From positions 1 through 37,616 of the IMG/VR virus record IMGVR_UViG_3300049043_000203: a DNA stretch of 37,616 nt; one strand, written 5' to 3'. The notes beneath the pieces are model-generated. The model did not search any database, was not told the origin of the DNA, and worked only from the letters and a program-made list of their open reading frames with translations. The translations under genes were made by a program, and so were the position numbers. Of the stretch, positions 16,730 through 25,056 are shown piece by piece (positions within the stretch are counted from its first letter, which is position 1; each line of letters begins with the position of its first letter). The stretch comes from a virus.

Positions 16730-17402
16730 CCAAATCGGAAGTCATCACCGGTTGTTGCTGATACTGGAAAGCAAACGCCACAGGGTCAAGCTCTTTTTGC
16801 CCAAGCAAATACTCAGCCGACCACTGCTCAGGCCAATAACTAACGGGTTCGCCCGTATTGCCGTATGTAATTGCCTCCTGCGTTACTTGTTTCCAGCCTT
16901 TATCCGGAACAAACATAGTCTTATGAATATCCAGCGGGTGAAATCGAGTACCCAGACAAATCGATCTGCCGCCCTCAAAGACAATCGGCGCAATAACAGA
17001 TGACCAGTTGTTGTTCATCTCCTCCCGAATCGCTGGATTTTTAATGTCTGCGCTGGATTTAATGGGGTCATCCACGATCACGAGGTGCGCGCGTTTAGAA
17101 GTAATTGAGCCTCGAAGACCTGCTGCACGCAACGTAAATTCTTCGTCGCCCACGCGGGGGATGCCTGCATAATCGAAATCGATAGACCAACCAATGTCTG
17201 ACTGCATCCCAGACTTCAGCTGAACTCGCGGAAAAACTTTACGGAATTCAGGTGAGTCAATGATCTGCCGAATGATGCGGCTCTTCGGAATAGCGGTCGC
17301 GATGTTATACGAAACATAAATGATCTGCAGAGGCAGCTTCGCGGTGGTGTGCCGACCGATGATCCACGCGGTGAACATGTTCAAGCACGTGGACTTCGCC
17401 GA
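16716..17402 (-). CDS. terL: Terminase large subunit, ATPase domain (C-extein)
   Basis: The main ATPase part of the packaging motor, resuming directly after the intein with SAKSTCLNMFTAW, which completes the P-loop. Walker B is AHLVIVDDPIKS (about 17,070), with a coupling-type motif CLGTRFHPLDIH further on. The hydrophobic strand LQIIYVSYN follows the P-loop as in other TerL proteins. The part ends at a false stop near 16,716 caused by a one-base frameshift, after which the nuclease domain continues. Together with 18,590-18,846 and 16,136-16,729 it forms the full protein. Confidence 0.87.
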   Translation of the reverse strand, partial: SAKSTCLNMFTAWIIGRHTTAKLPLQIIYVSYNIATAIPKSRIIRQIIDSPEFRKVFPRVQLKSGMQSDIGWSIDFDYAGIPRVGDEEFTLRAAGLRGSITSKRAHLVIVDDPIKSSADIKNPAIREEMNNNWSSVIAPIVFEGGRSICLGTRFHPLDIHKTMFVPDKGWKQVTQEAITYGNTGEPVSYWPEQWSAEYLLGQKELDPVAFAFQYQQQPVMTSDLVVSP

Positions 17403-18589
17403 ATTACTACTAACTACATAATCTTTAATCAAAAATCTTTCTTGCGTATTTTTTACTTTTAAGCACATAACTTTTTGAGTACCCATCGGAACAATGTCTC
17501 GAATGGATCGCACAACACCGCGATTGCTTTTTCCGAAGCAGGACCTGAATAAAGCTCTGATTTACGGCTGCAATAAAACGGTTTAATGTTCTCAGGCAGA
17601 TGAACAGCGACGCGGTAAGCAAGATTTTTACTAATTATTTTTTCACCGTTTTTAAAATAATGAGGGTAATAGGGTGTGTAGTAAGATACCAAACCGCCCA
17701 ACGAACGTACTAATTCAGCAAAAGCATCAATAAGTTTTTTGCTAGAAGAACCGTAAACGAGACCTCCTTTAGCCTCTTTTTTGTTTGTAGTTCCGTCTGA
17801 ATCCATTAAACCTCTGAGTAACCATTCGCGTTGCTCAATAGAGCCGCGAAGATACATCTTTGGTATATCTTTTTCTAAAGAATTTACTCCACGTAGTCCT
17901 AAATCTGAAATCGCTTTTGAAAGCTCTTTCTTAAAACCTCCGCGACGACCATCAATAATCTTTCCTGCGTTCGGGGAATCTTTTAATTGAATTTGATAGC
18001 AGTATTTACGCGTAGCGTAAGAACGCTCGACGATTTTATGATCATCAGGCAAAACTGTACTTATAAACGCAATAATATCTTTATCGGCTGTTGTGATATT
18101 TATAGCGCTTTTATCAGTAAGACCTCCGTCACCCAATAAAATACCGAGCAAATATGGATGAATGGGAAGTTCTAAATGCGGGTAATTAACTGGGTTTGTC
18201 ACAGGAACTTGATATCTGCTATGGCCACGAGTATCAAGCCAAGGTTTTTCATCTGGTTCGGCTAGTCGAACTGTACGGGAAACTCCCGTACGCCAATTAC
18301 CTTTGACTCCTGTAGTAACAAAGGTACGAATTTCCTGAAGTGTGGTTTTGCGATATACGTTTTTGGGATCCGTCCCCATACGCCGTACATCAAAGCGATG
18401 AGAATCATCGCAAATTAAAGAGGTCCCATCAGAAAATAAAACTTTAAAAACGTCAACTTTGTCATACTCAAGGACTTCAAGAACTTCAGTTGGTTCTCCG
18501 TCGTCCCCATAAACAAAATCGCCTACCTGTATTTCCTCAAGAGGTTTCCAACCTTCAGGCGTAGCAACGGAGGTTTTCGCTGCTAACGG
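17403..18589 (-). CDS. Intein with LAGLIDADG endonuclease in terL
   Basis: A full-size intein of about 395 residues inserted in the terminase P-loop. The N-terminal splicing block is PLAAKTSVATPEGWKPLEE then VGDFVYGDDGE. Block B is around DDSHRFDVRR. The endonuclease motifs are LLGILLGDGGL and WLLRGLMDSDGT. Block F is VMCLKVKNTQERFLIKDY, and the end is VVSSN before extein Ser. The first residue is Pro, block F has Cys where most inteins have Asp, and the penultimate residue is Ser not His, all suggesting a class 3-like splicing route. The frame breaks near 17,535 at an A5 run (GAAAAAG); one extra A restores it. The protein would otherwise stop at 17,459. Confidence 0.87.
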
Positions 18590-18846
18590 CCCACGTGGAG
18601 CCAAAATATCTAAATTCGGACCAGCAATATCAAGTAAATACTTATTGGACTCACCCGTAATTAGATGTCGATGCCACTCCAGCATGTGCTTGGCCGGAGG
18701 CTTATCAAGGAGCGTACAGAACGTATGGAAGTCTTCTGCGGCCTTGCTGTAGATAGTTTCTACGCCCAGTATTAGTATCTTCCGTGGCGCGTAAGCGCAC
18801 GTAATTGCGCCGCTCGGCGATAAGCGAACGTTTCGCGGCTCGGCAT
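18590..18846 (-). CDS. terL: Terminase large subunit, N-terminal part (N-extein)
   Basis: Encodes the N-terminal segment of the packaging ATPase: SKAAEDFHTFCTLLDKPPA, then HMLEWHRHLITGESNKYLL, ending LDILAPRG at the intein. RPP/KPP-x-H-x-x-WH patterns just before the P-loop are normal for this TerL type. An in-frame ATG exists at 18,685, but clearly homologous sequence continues upstream of it without a start codon. An ATG at 18,846 (MPSRETFAYRRAAQLRALT) would fit if one base is missing near 18,775 (CACGGAAGATA). I therefore take 18,846 as the probable start, with low certainty. Divergent to the GT4 gene. Confidence 0.7.
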
Positions 18847-18900
18847 ATCACTAAGTTGACAGTATCGCTATATTACTCGTATCTGAACATTACTTCAGGA
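18847..18900 (+). promoter_or_regulatory. Divergent intergenic region with a possible promoter
   Basis: This 54-bp gap separates the terminase and the GT4 gene, which point away from each other. On the plus strand there is a perfect TTGACA (18,856-18,861) with TATCTG 18 bases later, a possible sigma-70-type promoter with a weak -10 box. Only weak matches are seen on the minus strand. Confidence 0.35.
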
Positions 18901-20073
18901 ATGGCGAAAATTCTTTGGTACGGTGACGCATGTTGTAATACAGGATTTGCTCGGGTAACACACAGTATCCTGGATCAGCTCAGTAAGGAGCATGAAATCC
19001 ATGTGCTGGGATTGAACTACTCGGGGGATCCTCATCAGTACCCGTACACGGTTTACCCCGCTGCAAACGTTCACTGCTCTGATCGCTTTGGTATTCCACG
19101 GATCCCGGAAATCCTGGAAAAAGTTAAGCCAGACGTTTTTATCTGCTTGCAGGACATCTGGATCTGCAACCAGGTTTGGGAACGGTGCCAATTCCTGAAG
19201 GAAAAGCTGAAGTTCAAATTCATCTGCTATTTCCCGATCGACAGCGAGTACTACTTCCCTGACATGCTCCGGAATATCCCCGAGTGGGATATGGCGATTA
19301 CGTTTACCATCGGATGCGCCCAACGCATCTTAAGTCACGAAATTAAGCCGGCTCGTCTGGGTGTTCTGCCCCACGGTGTGGACATCGGGAAGTTCACTCC
19401 CGGCTCACGCTCCGAAGCACGAAAAGCGTTTGGTTTACCGGAAGATAAATTTATCGTCCTTAACGCCAACCGCAATCAGCCGCGAAAACGGATCGATTTA
19501 ACGATCAAAGCTTTTGCTCAGTTCGCAGCTAACAAACCCGACACGATGCTTTACCTCCACATGGGGGCTAAGGACATGGGCTGGGACGTGATCCCTCTGT
19601 TTAAGAACGAAATGAGTCGCTTGGGAATCGACGGAACCAACCGTCTGATCCTCACGTCGCACCAAATTAATTACATGGATGCGCCGTCCGACGAGACACT
19701 TAACCAGATTTACAACTGTTGTGACGTAGGTATAAATACAGCAGATGGCGAGGGTTGGGGTCTCGTGCCCTTCGAGCACGCCAGTTGCCGGAAACCGCAA
19801 GTGGTTCCGAACCACACATCGTGCGCTGACATCTGGGCAGAAGCGGCTCAGCTCGTGGACATTGCCTCCTGGGTGATCGATAAAGATCTGGGCGTAGAAC
19901 GCGGCCTGATTGATATCGCTGATGCTGTACGCAAACTGGATGAGCTCTATTACGAAAAGAGCATTTATGACGAAGTGGCAGAGTCTTGTTTTGTCGTGAC
20001 GCAGCGTCCGGAATACCGGTGGGAGAGCGTAGCCGCTGGATTCTCTAAAGCTATCGAAGACCTGACTATCTGA
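18901..20073 (+). CDS. GT4-type (GT-B fold) glycosyltransferase
   Basis: Intact 390-residue GT-B enzyme. The N-terminal domain opens MAKILWYGDACCNTGFARV, with a glycine loop in the usual place. The C-terminal Rossmann domain starts FIVLNANRNQPRKRIDLTIK, and the donor-binding E-x7-E block is GEGWGLVPFEHASCRKPQVV. I chose the ATG at 18,901 with AGGA just upstream. A start at 18,805 would add an unlikely Arg-rich leader lying over the terminase start. It is followed two bases later by the GH130-like gene, so the two form a small divergent operon. It is GC-richer and more regular in codon use than neighbouring accessory genes. Confidence 0.88.
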   Translation: MAKILWYGDACCNTGFARVTHSILDQLSKEHEIHVLGLNYSGDPHQYPYTVYPAANVHCSDRFGIPRIPEILEKVKPDVFICLQDIWICNQVWERCQFLKEKLKFKFICYFPIDSEYYFPDMLRNIPEWDMAITFTIGCAQRILSHEIKPARLGVLPHGVDIGKFTPGSRSEARKAFGLPEDKFIVLNANRNQPRKRIDLTIKAFAQFAANKPDTMLYLHMGAKDMGWDVIPLFKNEMSRLGIDGTNRLILTSHQINYMDAPSDETLNQIYNCCDVGINTADGEGWGLVPFEHASCRKPQVVPNHTSCADIWAEAAQLVDIASWVIDKDLGVERGLIDIADAVRKLDELYYEKSIYDEVAESCFVVTQRPEYRWESVAAGFSKAIEDLTI

Positions 20074-20075
20074 TC

Positions 20076-21155
20076 ATGCAATCAACTACTCGATTTTTCC
20101 ACGCTCACAGCAGCGTTCTGTATCCGATTAAGCGACAGACTTGCGGTATACCCGACGTATATACACAAGCCGATAACTTAAACGGCAAATTTACACGTAT
20201 CAACTACGGGCTCCCTGAGGGTTCAGTCGCGAACTTCAGTCCCTCGATCCTGAAGCACAACGATAAAACGTATATTGCGTGGCGATCTCAGCCAGAACCC
20301 TTCGGCTTCCGTTGGGACAATCACTACTTTTATTTAAACGACAAGCCCACGGATATTTATCTGGGTCTGCTGCACGATGACCAGACTGTCGTAAGCGCTA
20401 AAAACCTCCGACCTAAAAGGCATCGTCTGAGCTACGAAGATCCTCGGCTGTTTATCGGTCCAGACGAAGAGCTGTATGTCCAGTTCGTCGCGTCAACTTA
20501 CGCCAGCCGACACAACAAACACGGTCGTAACTTTTTTGATAATCCGAAAGTTGTCGTGTGCTACGTAGATGAGTTAGGCGAGGCAATCTCAGCAGCGATT
20601 CCGCCCATAGGACACAATCGAGAAAAAGATAAAACCGAAAAAAATTGGTGCTTTTTCTCCCATAAAGACGAACTTAAGTGTCTGTATTCGACACGCCCCG
20701 TCGTCGTCGAATGCGAAAAAAGCCCGAAAATCGAGATTGATTCCAGCTGCTTAGACGAAGTAACGCAAGGTTCGCCGACTTTTAACTCCACACCGCCGAT
20801 CAATCTCGGGCATAGCTATTTAGTGTTTTTTCACTGGAAGCACATGACCCGCAAAGCTAGCGGTCAGCCGTATCTGCAGTATCACCTTGGCGCGTACTTA
20901 ATCGACAAAGAGTTTAAAAAGATTACTCACGTCATTAAAAAACCTGTTTTTTCAGGTTCGCTTAATGACGAATTGATTTACTGGACCGACTACGCAGGCA
21001 CTCCGCTATCCAATCAACCAGCAGTGATTTTGCCTTTCGGAGCCTACATCGAGAACACAGATCTCGTGATGTCGTTAGGCGTTAACGACGCTTTTATGGG
21101 TATTATGCGCTGCCCGTTAGAGTCGATTATGCGTCAGTTAGAAGCAGTCGCTTAG
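20076..21155 (+). CDS. GH130-like five-bladed beta-propeller protein
   Basis: Intact 359-residue protein. The pattern SYEDPRLFIGPDEELYVQF, then EKNWCFFSHKDELKCLYSTR followed by PVVVE, and later GSPTFNSTPP, resembles the mannoside phosphorylase/hydrolase fold of GH130, where an acidic residue near EDPR and a phosphate-binding Arg in STRP are typical. A five-bladed propeller is shared with beta-1,2-mannosyltransferases of the GT108 type, so it could build or break a glycan. It starts ATG two bases after the GT4 stop codon, so the two are probably co-transcribed and act on the same sugar. Family similarity is moderate. Confidence 0.65.
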   Translation: MQSTTRFFHAHSSVLYPIKRQTCGIPDVYTQADNLNGKFTRINYGLPEGSVANFSPSILKHNDKTYIAWRSQPEPFGFRWDNHYFYLNDKPTDIYLGLLHDDQTVVSAKNLRPKRHRLSYEDPRLFIGPDEELYVQFVASTYASRHNKHGRNFFDNPKVVVCYVDELGEAISAAIPPIGHNREKDKTEKNWCFFSHKDELKCLYSTRPVVVECEKSPKIEIDSSCLDEVTQGSPTFNSTPPINLGHSYLVFFHWKHMTRKASGQPYLQYHLGAYLIDKEFKKITHVIKKPVFSGSLNDELIYWTDYAGTPLSNQPAVILPFGAYIENTDLVMSLGVNDAFMGIMRCPLESIMRQLEAVA

Positions 21156-21682
21156 GACTTTTCTTCGCGCTCAATCGTAGTCCACACAAGGATCGACGAG
21201 TCATCTAAGAGAGCTTGAATCGAAGGCTGCCCATCAAAGGTTTGCATCAGCTCTCTTAGGCACCGATCTGCACCAGCAAGCAGAAGCCCACGTCGATCTA
21301 ACCCGTCCGAAATTGAACGAACGGCTTGAATGTGCGACCGAAGTTCTTTCTGTAAAGCAGAGATCTTAGTCGCTGCGGTGGCATGATCTAACATGCCCGT
21401 TATGGTCATATTCCTAACATTATCAATATCTTGTTTAATACCGTCAATTTCAATAAGAAGGATCTTACGAAGATCTTCTTTGGGGTACTTTTCTTGAACC
21501 CAGGCAGTCAAGTCAGAGATGCTGCCGGCAAAAGCGGGCTGAAGAAAACGGGCGTACAGAAAAGCCTCAATGTCGCTAGTTGCGTTTTTAGCGTAAAAAA
21601 CGAAAGCGTCTTTCTGAGATTTATCGAGGCTACCCAACCACGACGCAACCGTGGTTGAGTCTCCGATTTGTGATTTAATCAT
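21152..21682 (-). CDS. Helical protein, possible terminase small subunit
   Basis: Intact 176-residue, mainly helical protein without cysteine pairs. The first 60 residues (SWLGSLDKSQKDAFVFYAK) could form a helix-turn-helix style domain. Residues 80-135 look like a long coiled oligomerisation stretch (ALQKELRSHIQAVRSISDG). The end is beta-like (SSILVWTTIEREE). This order is that of many terminase small subunits, but the gene is about 2.5 kb from terL and lies among internal-virion-like genes, so the guess is weak. Its start overlaps the previous stop (ATGA), and its 3' end overlaps the plus-strand gene by 4 nt. Confidence 0.5.
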   Translation of the reverse strand: MIKSQIGDSTTVASWLGSLDKSQKDAFVFYAKNATSDIEAFLYARFLQPAFAGSISDLTAWVQEKYPKEDLRKILLIEIDGIKQDIDNVRNMTITGMLDHATAATKISALQKELRSHIQAVRSISDGLDRRGLLLAGADRCLRELMQTFDGQPSIQALLDDSSILVWTTIEREEKS

Positions 21683-22386
21683 GCAAAAGCACGCTGACCC
21701 GCAAGAGCCATTCCAGCACCAAAACGCTTAATCGCCAACTGCCCCTCAACTTGTCCACGCTGCAGAGCAAGCTGGTTGCGAGTTTGTTCCTGCTGACGAC
21801 GAATATCCAAGTTCGTCGAAGCGATGTCGCTAGCTAACTTATTAGAGGTGCGCTGAGCCTCGGTCGCCATGGTTGCCAAAGCAGTGGCAGCCGGAGTCAG
21901 CAGTGTGGTCTGACCCTTCAAACCCTCAGTGGCAAGTTCCTGAACACCGAGGGCATATTGCTTCGTCAGGGCAGAAGCGGTTTCGGGACCAAGCATCTGC
22001 GTGGCGATCTCGCCCTTCTTAGCTAAATCGCCTAAGCCGATAGAGCTACTTGCCAGCTGCGAAGCGATACCGGCTTGTAAACCAGATAAAGTTTGTTCTT
22101 TTTGCTTTGCAACATCAAACTGATCGTAAGCAGATTTACCTAAAGCAAGGGTCTGATACCGCTCAGCTTCCACGTAGGGAGCCATTAAGGTGGCTAGCTC
22201 TTGACCGGCAATAGTTAATGGAGTGTTTTGGCTTAAAAGCTGAGAGTACAGACCGGAGAAATCTCCACCTCCGCCACCACCTCCGCCTCCTCCTCCAAAA
22301 GCTCCGATGACGGATCCAAGACCCGATAAGGCCATTCCTCCGCCAGCTAACCAAGCGGCAGGACCAGCCAGAAGAGGAGCGACCAT
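21679..22386 (-). CDS. Internal virion-like protein with poly-Gly stretch
   Basis: A 235-residue protein. The N-terminal 30 residues are hydrophobic Ala/Gly/Leu-rich and could insert into a membrane (APLLAGPAAWLAGGGMALSG), followed by eleven consecutive glycines (about residues 31-41). The remaining 190 residues are Gln/Ala/Leu-rich helices with coiled-coil character (LDIRRQQEQTRNQLALQRG). A hydrophobic segment plus long Ala/Gln helices resembles ejection or internal core proteins of short-tailed phages. That is inference from composition. Coupled by ATGA to the next gene. Confidence 0.62.
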   Translation of the reverse strand: MVAPLLAGPAAWLAGGGMALSGLGSVIGAFGGGGGGGGGGGDFSGLYSQLLSQNTPLTIAGQELATLMAPYVEAERYQTLALGKSAYDQFDVAKQKEQTLSGLQAGIASQLASSSIGLGDLAKKGEIATQMLGPETASALTKQYALGVQELATEGLKGQTTLLTPAATALATMATEAQRTSNKLASDIASTNLDIRRQQEQTRNQLALQRGQVEGQLAIKRFGAGMALAGQRAFA

Positions 22387-22396
22387 AACTTAAACC

Positions 22397-23200
22397 TCAG
22401 GAAATGCTGGACAAGGGAGCCATAGCGGCCTGATAAGCAGCCGTCATGCCCGCCATCAGACCTTGATTCGGAAGCATCGACGCAGCAATCGTCGACTGCA
22501 GCGCGATTGCCTGGCGAGTATTTGCGTCAATACGAGCCCGCTCAAGTTCCTTCCACGCTTCAATGTTTTTTAGTTCAACTTGACGCTGCGTGTTTTCCCG
22601 CGACTGACGCATCGACAGCGCGTTAGTGAGCAAAGAACGGCGAAGAAAATTTTCTGTATCCTCTTTTGTTACACGAGCACGAAACTCAGGATCAAAGAGA
22701 ATTTTTTCAAGATACTTTTGATAAACGGCAGTCTCAGGATCAGTCGTCTGAGAAGCCCCCTTTTGCCCCTGAATTCCGGTATTTGTTTTCGTTTCTTCAG
22801 CTCGGCGGTCAGGTGCCGGAGCAGGAGGCTGCACCACAGGCGGTTTTTGAATAGGAGCAAAGTTAGCTTTCAAAACTTGCTGAACCCTACGAAACTCAGC
22901 TTGATCCGTGGGATCCGCTGAAACAGCCGCCGGATTAAGAGTCAGAGCGGTATCAAGAGTTTGATATCCAAACTTGGGACCGGTATAAACTTTGGTCCCG
23001 ATTAAACGACCAAAATCTTTTTCCGTGCCGATCGCAGCACTCTGTACGGGCGCGGCCACAGCTGCGGGCTGAGCTCTGGTCCCAGTGAGAGCATCCATCG
23101 CAGCAGAGGTCGCGGCAATAGGAGCCGTAAGCGGATTCCCCATTAAATAGGGGGCAGCAGTCTTAGCCCAATTAGCAAAATCAAAAGTAGGGTCAGCCAT
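22397..23200 (-). CDS. Internal virion-like helical protein
   Basis: A 267-residue protein beginning MADPTFDFANWAKTAAPYL. It is Ala/Pro-rich to about residue 135, including a QKPPVVQPPAPAP linker, then strongly helical and charged (FRARVTKEDTENFLRRSLL), and ends in an Ala/Met-rich hydrophobic helix (LMAGMTAAYQAAMAPLSS). The layout is similar to its two neighbours and suggests a small family of structural or ejected proteins. Start ATG with GGAGG directly upstream. No named family recognised. Confidence 0.62.
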   Translation of the reverse strand: MADPTFDFANWAKTAAPYLMGNPLTAPIAATSAAMDALTGTRAQPAAVAAPVQSAAIGTEKDFGRLIGTKVYTGPKFGYQTLDTALTLNPAAVSADPTDQAEFRRVQQVLKANFAPIQKPPVVQPPAPAPDRRAEETKTNTGIQGQKGASQTTDPETAVYQKYLEKILFDPEFRARVTKEDTENFLRRSLLTNALSMRQSRENTQRQVELKNIEAWKELERARIDANTRQAIALQSTIAASMLPNQGLMAGMTAAYQAAMAPLSSIS

Positions 23201-23208
23201 AAACCTCC

Positions 23209-23968
23209 TTAGATCGCTTTTGCTAATTCAGCCAGCGTGGCATTATTTTCGTAACGCTCACGAGCCACAACATCCTTAATTGCTTGGTTCAGCAAGTTAG
23301 AAGCAGAGGCATAACTGGATTCTACTCGTTGACGTTGAATATCGCCGAGAGATTTCTCCCGCTCAGCAGCAACTGCAGCTTGAGACGCTAACCGCTGTTT
23401 CTCAACCTCAGCTTGACGAGCAATTTCGGCAATTGCAACGTCGTAACCACGCTGGGCCTCAATCTCTTGGATTTTGCGCTGCGTGGCACCGCCAAGTTCA
23501 CGCTCTTTAACGGCTGAAGCACCAGCAATAAACTCTTGGGCGTCAAGCAAAGGCAGCGGTTCTAGACCTACCAACTGCCGCACAGAGTTGAGAGCCTGAC
23601 GGTTTACATTTTCTCGCGCGACATATTGCTGGACAGCTAACTGCTCCTGAGTGGTCGTAAGGAAACCGCGACCAGCGGGTTCTGCCGAAGCTTGAGCGTA
23701 TGACGGCGGAGCGCCGCCAAAAAGACGACTACCAATAAATTCCGAAGTTAAAGCAGTACCAAGAGTCAGTAAGTCAGCCCACCAGTTCCCGCAGCGGCAG
23801 GTGCAGCAGAAACGGCAACACCACCTCCGATTAAAGGAAGAAGCTTGGCGATATCACTAGGTTCAAAACCTTGCGCTTTGAGTTTCACTGCCTGACCAAG
23901 CAGGTCATCGACTTGCTGCACGCCGGCAGAGGCAGCCCCACGATTAAAAAACACTACCTAAACCCATT
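23209..23968 (-). CDS. Internal virion-like protein, frameshifted twice
   Basis: Read across two breaks this is one gene of about 253 residues. It starts at the ATG at 23,968 (MGLGSVF), two bases past the previous stop. The T6 run at about 23,950 has one T too many; with five Ts the frame gives NRGAASAGVQQVDDLLGQA. Near 23,780 a second shift joins AAAGTGG to WADLLTLGTALTSEFIG. The rest is a long Gln/Ala/Glu helix (RKIQEIEAQRGYDVAIAE) to the stop at 23,209. As it stands, only 23,766-23,954 and 23,209-23,583 would be called. Composition matches the neighbouring internal-virion candidates. Confidence 0.6.
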
Positions 23969-23969
23969 G

Positions 23970-24203
23970 TTAATACCCCGCCGGATTATCGAAGGAAGTG
24001 CCAGATAACGGCTTCTTGTTATAGTTTACACCTTCAGGATTAGCCTGAGGCATAACCCCCATTAACTTCTGCTCTGCTGACGGAAGAGCTGCAGTTTGGG
24101 GAAATGTAGATTTAATGTACAGCGACAAAAACCCCACAGGGTCTAATTCAGGCGCCGTACGCCGAACATCACGTTCGCGCAGTTGTTGCTCGCGAAAGTT
24201 CAT
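23970..24203 (-). CDS. Small hypothetical protein
   Basis: A 77-residue protein, MNFREQQLRERDVRRTAPE, with a charged N-terminal helix and a Pro/Asn-rich second half (SGTSFDNPAGY at the end). Its start lies inside the end of the 24,169-24,723 gene (35-nt overlap), longer than usual and perhaps caused by a misplaced stop there. It ends two bases before the next gene's ATG. No family recognised. Confidence 0.55.
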   Translation of the reverse strand: MNFREQQLRERDVRRTAPELDPVGFLSLYIKSTFPQTAALPSAEQKLMGVMPQANPEGVNYNKKPLSGTSFDNPAGY

Positions 24204-24723
24204 TGATCAACCGAGCTCCTGGAAGCGAACAGACGGTGGAATCGTGGAGCTGCTCAGGAGCATTCAAAACGGAATACTGACCGCCGTAGTTAGGCAGGTC
24301 ATATTCCAGAGGGCGCTGTTGACTGAAATACTCGCCAGCATCAACCGAATCCTCCTCCATGTTCTGAAGAAACTCCATGAACATCGCCATGACGTTCGGG
24401 TTGTTGAGGATGAGCATAATCAGCTCTTCAACTTCGGCTTCGTCAGACTCATTAACCACACCAGCTTGTAAGCGCCGACCAAGTTGAACGCGAGCTTCTG
24501 GCTGAGTATTAGCGGGGTAAGCATTTAACGAACGGGTAGGGCTGGTATTCATTCCTTCACCCTCCCGACCCGGCATTGGAGGGGCAGCCCGATAAAAATT
24601 CTTGAGAATAGCTGCGGTCATCGGAGCAGCAGCCGCACGCTCAGCCGGTGTAGTCGGGCAAGGCAGACCGACAATTCGAGCTGCTAGCTCATAATCCTGA
24701 GGAGAAAACACCGGAACACACAA
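24169..24723 (-). CDS. Hypothetical acidic protein
   Basis: A 184-residue protein. The N-terminal part, VFSPQDYELAARIVGLPCP, and the central acidic helix ESDEAEVEELIMLILNNP with VMAMFMEFLQNMEED look well folded. The last 25 residues (ARLINELSRATTART) are unlike the rest and overlap the next gene. It overlaps the end of the XRE regulator gene by 35 nt, so the two share a transcript. The acidic EELIMLILNNP segment may be a protein-binding helix. No family recognised. Confidence 0.55.
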   Translation of the reverse strand: MCVPVFSPQDYELAARIVGLPCPTTPAERAAAAPMTAAILKNFYRAAPPMPGREGEGMNTSPTRSLNAYPANTQPEARVQLGRRLQAGVVNESDEAEVEELIMLILNNPNVMAMFMEFLQNMEEDSVDAGEYFSQQRPLEYDLPNYGGQYSVLNAPEQLHDSTVCSLPGARLINELSRATTART

Positions 24724-24973
24724 CTACGTCTAAATCCAGTTTAGGGCTAATCTCTAAAATATCGCCAGGCTGAACCTCCAGACCTATACAAATACGTTCA
24801 AGAACATCAGGCGACGGGATATAACCCTGATCTGTATAAATCTTACGTGTCGTTGTAGGAGATAAATTCGCCAGTTTACTCAAGCGAAACGAAGATAAAC
24901 CACGCGCGTCTAAGAGATCCTTGAGGCGGTTAATCAAACGTCCGCAGCCGGGGTATGACGAATAAAAAGGCAT
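24689..24973 (-). CDS. XRE-family (Cro/CI-type) regulator
   Basis: A 94-residue protein with a helix-turn-helix of the Cro/CI type between residues 14 and 72. LKDLLDARGLSSFRLSKLA covers helices 1-2, NLSPTTTRKIYTDQGYIPS is the recognition helix with its wing, and VLERICIGLEVQPGDILEI is the closing helical pair. It most resembles the short HTH_26 type, common in phages and toxin-antitoxin loci. It is the first gene of the minus-strand 24,973-21,152 group and probably regulates it. A TTGTT-T-AACAA palindrome lies 45 bases upstream. The start ATG has GGAG upstream. Confidence 0.82.
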   Translation of the reverse strand: MPFYSSYPGCGRLINRLKDLLDARGLSSFRLSKLANLSPTTTRKIYTDQGYIPSPDVLERICIGLEVQPGDILEISPKLDLDVVVCSGVFSSGL

Positions 24974-25017
24974 CTCCTACACCAGCGTATTAACTTACTG
25001 CTACTGATAATAAACGT

Positions 25018-25028
25018 TTGTTAAACAA
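25018..25028. promoter_or_regulatory. Possible operator for the XRE regulator
   Basis: An 11-bp palindrome, TTGTT-T-AACAA, in the 83-bp gap upstream of the XRE gene. A TATTAT box follows it on the minus strand with an unsuitable 10-base spacing. Small palindromes at such places are usual autoregulation sites. Binding by this protein is inference. Confidence 0.35.
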
Positions 25029-25056
25029 GAGTCATCCGTCTTAAAAAGACAAAAAA

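Noticed and set aside
18574-18589. Ala as the first intein residue, giving GPLASAKST in the spliced protein
   Set aside because: Starting the intein at Pro puts Thr at position 6 and Val at position 8 of block A as usual, and leaves the common terminase motif LAPRGSAKST.
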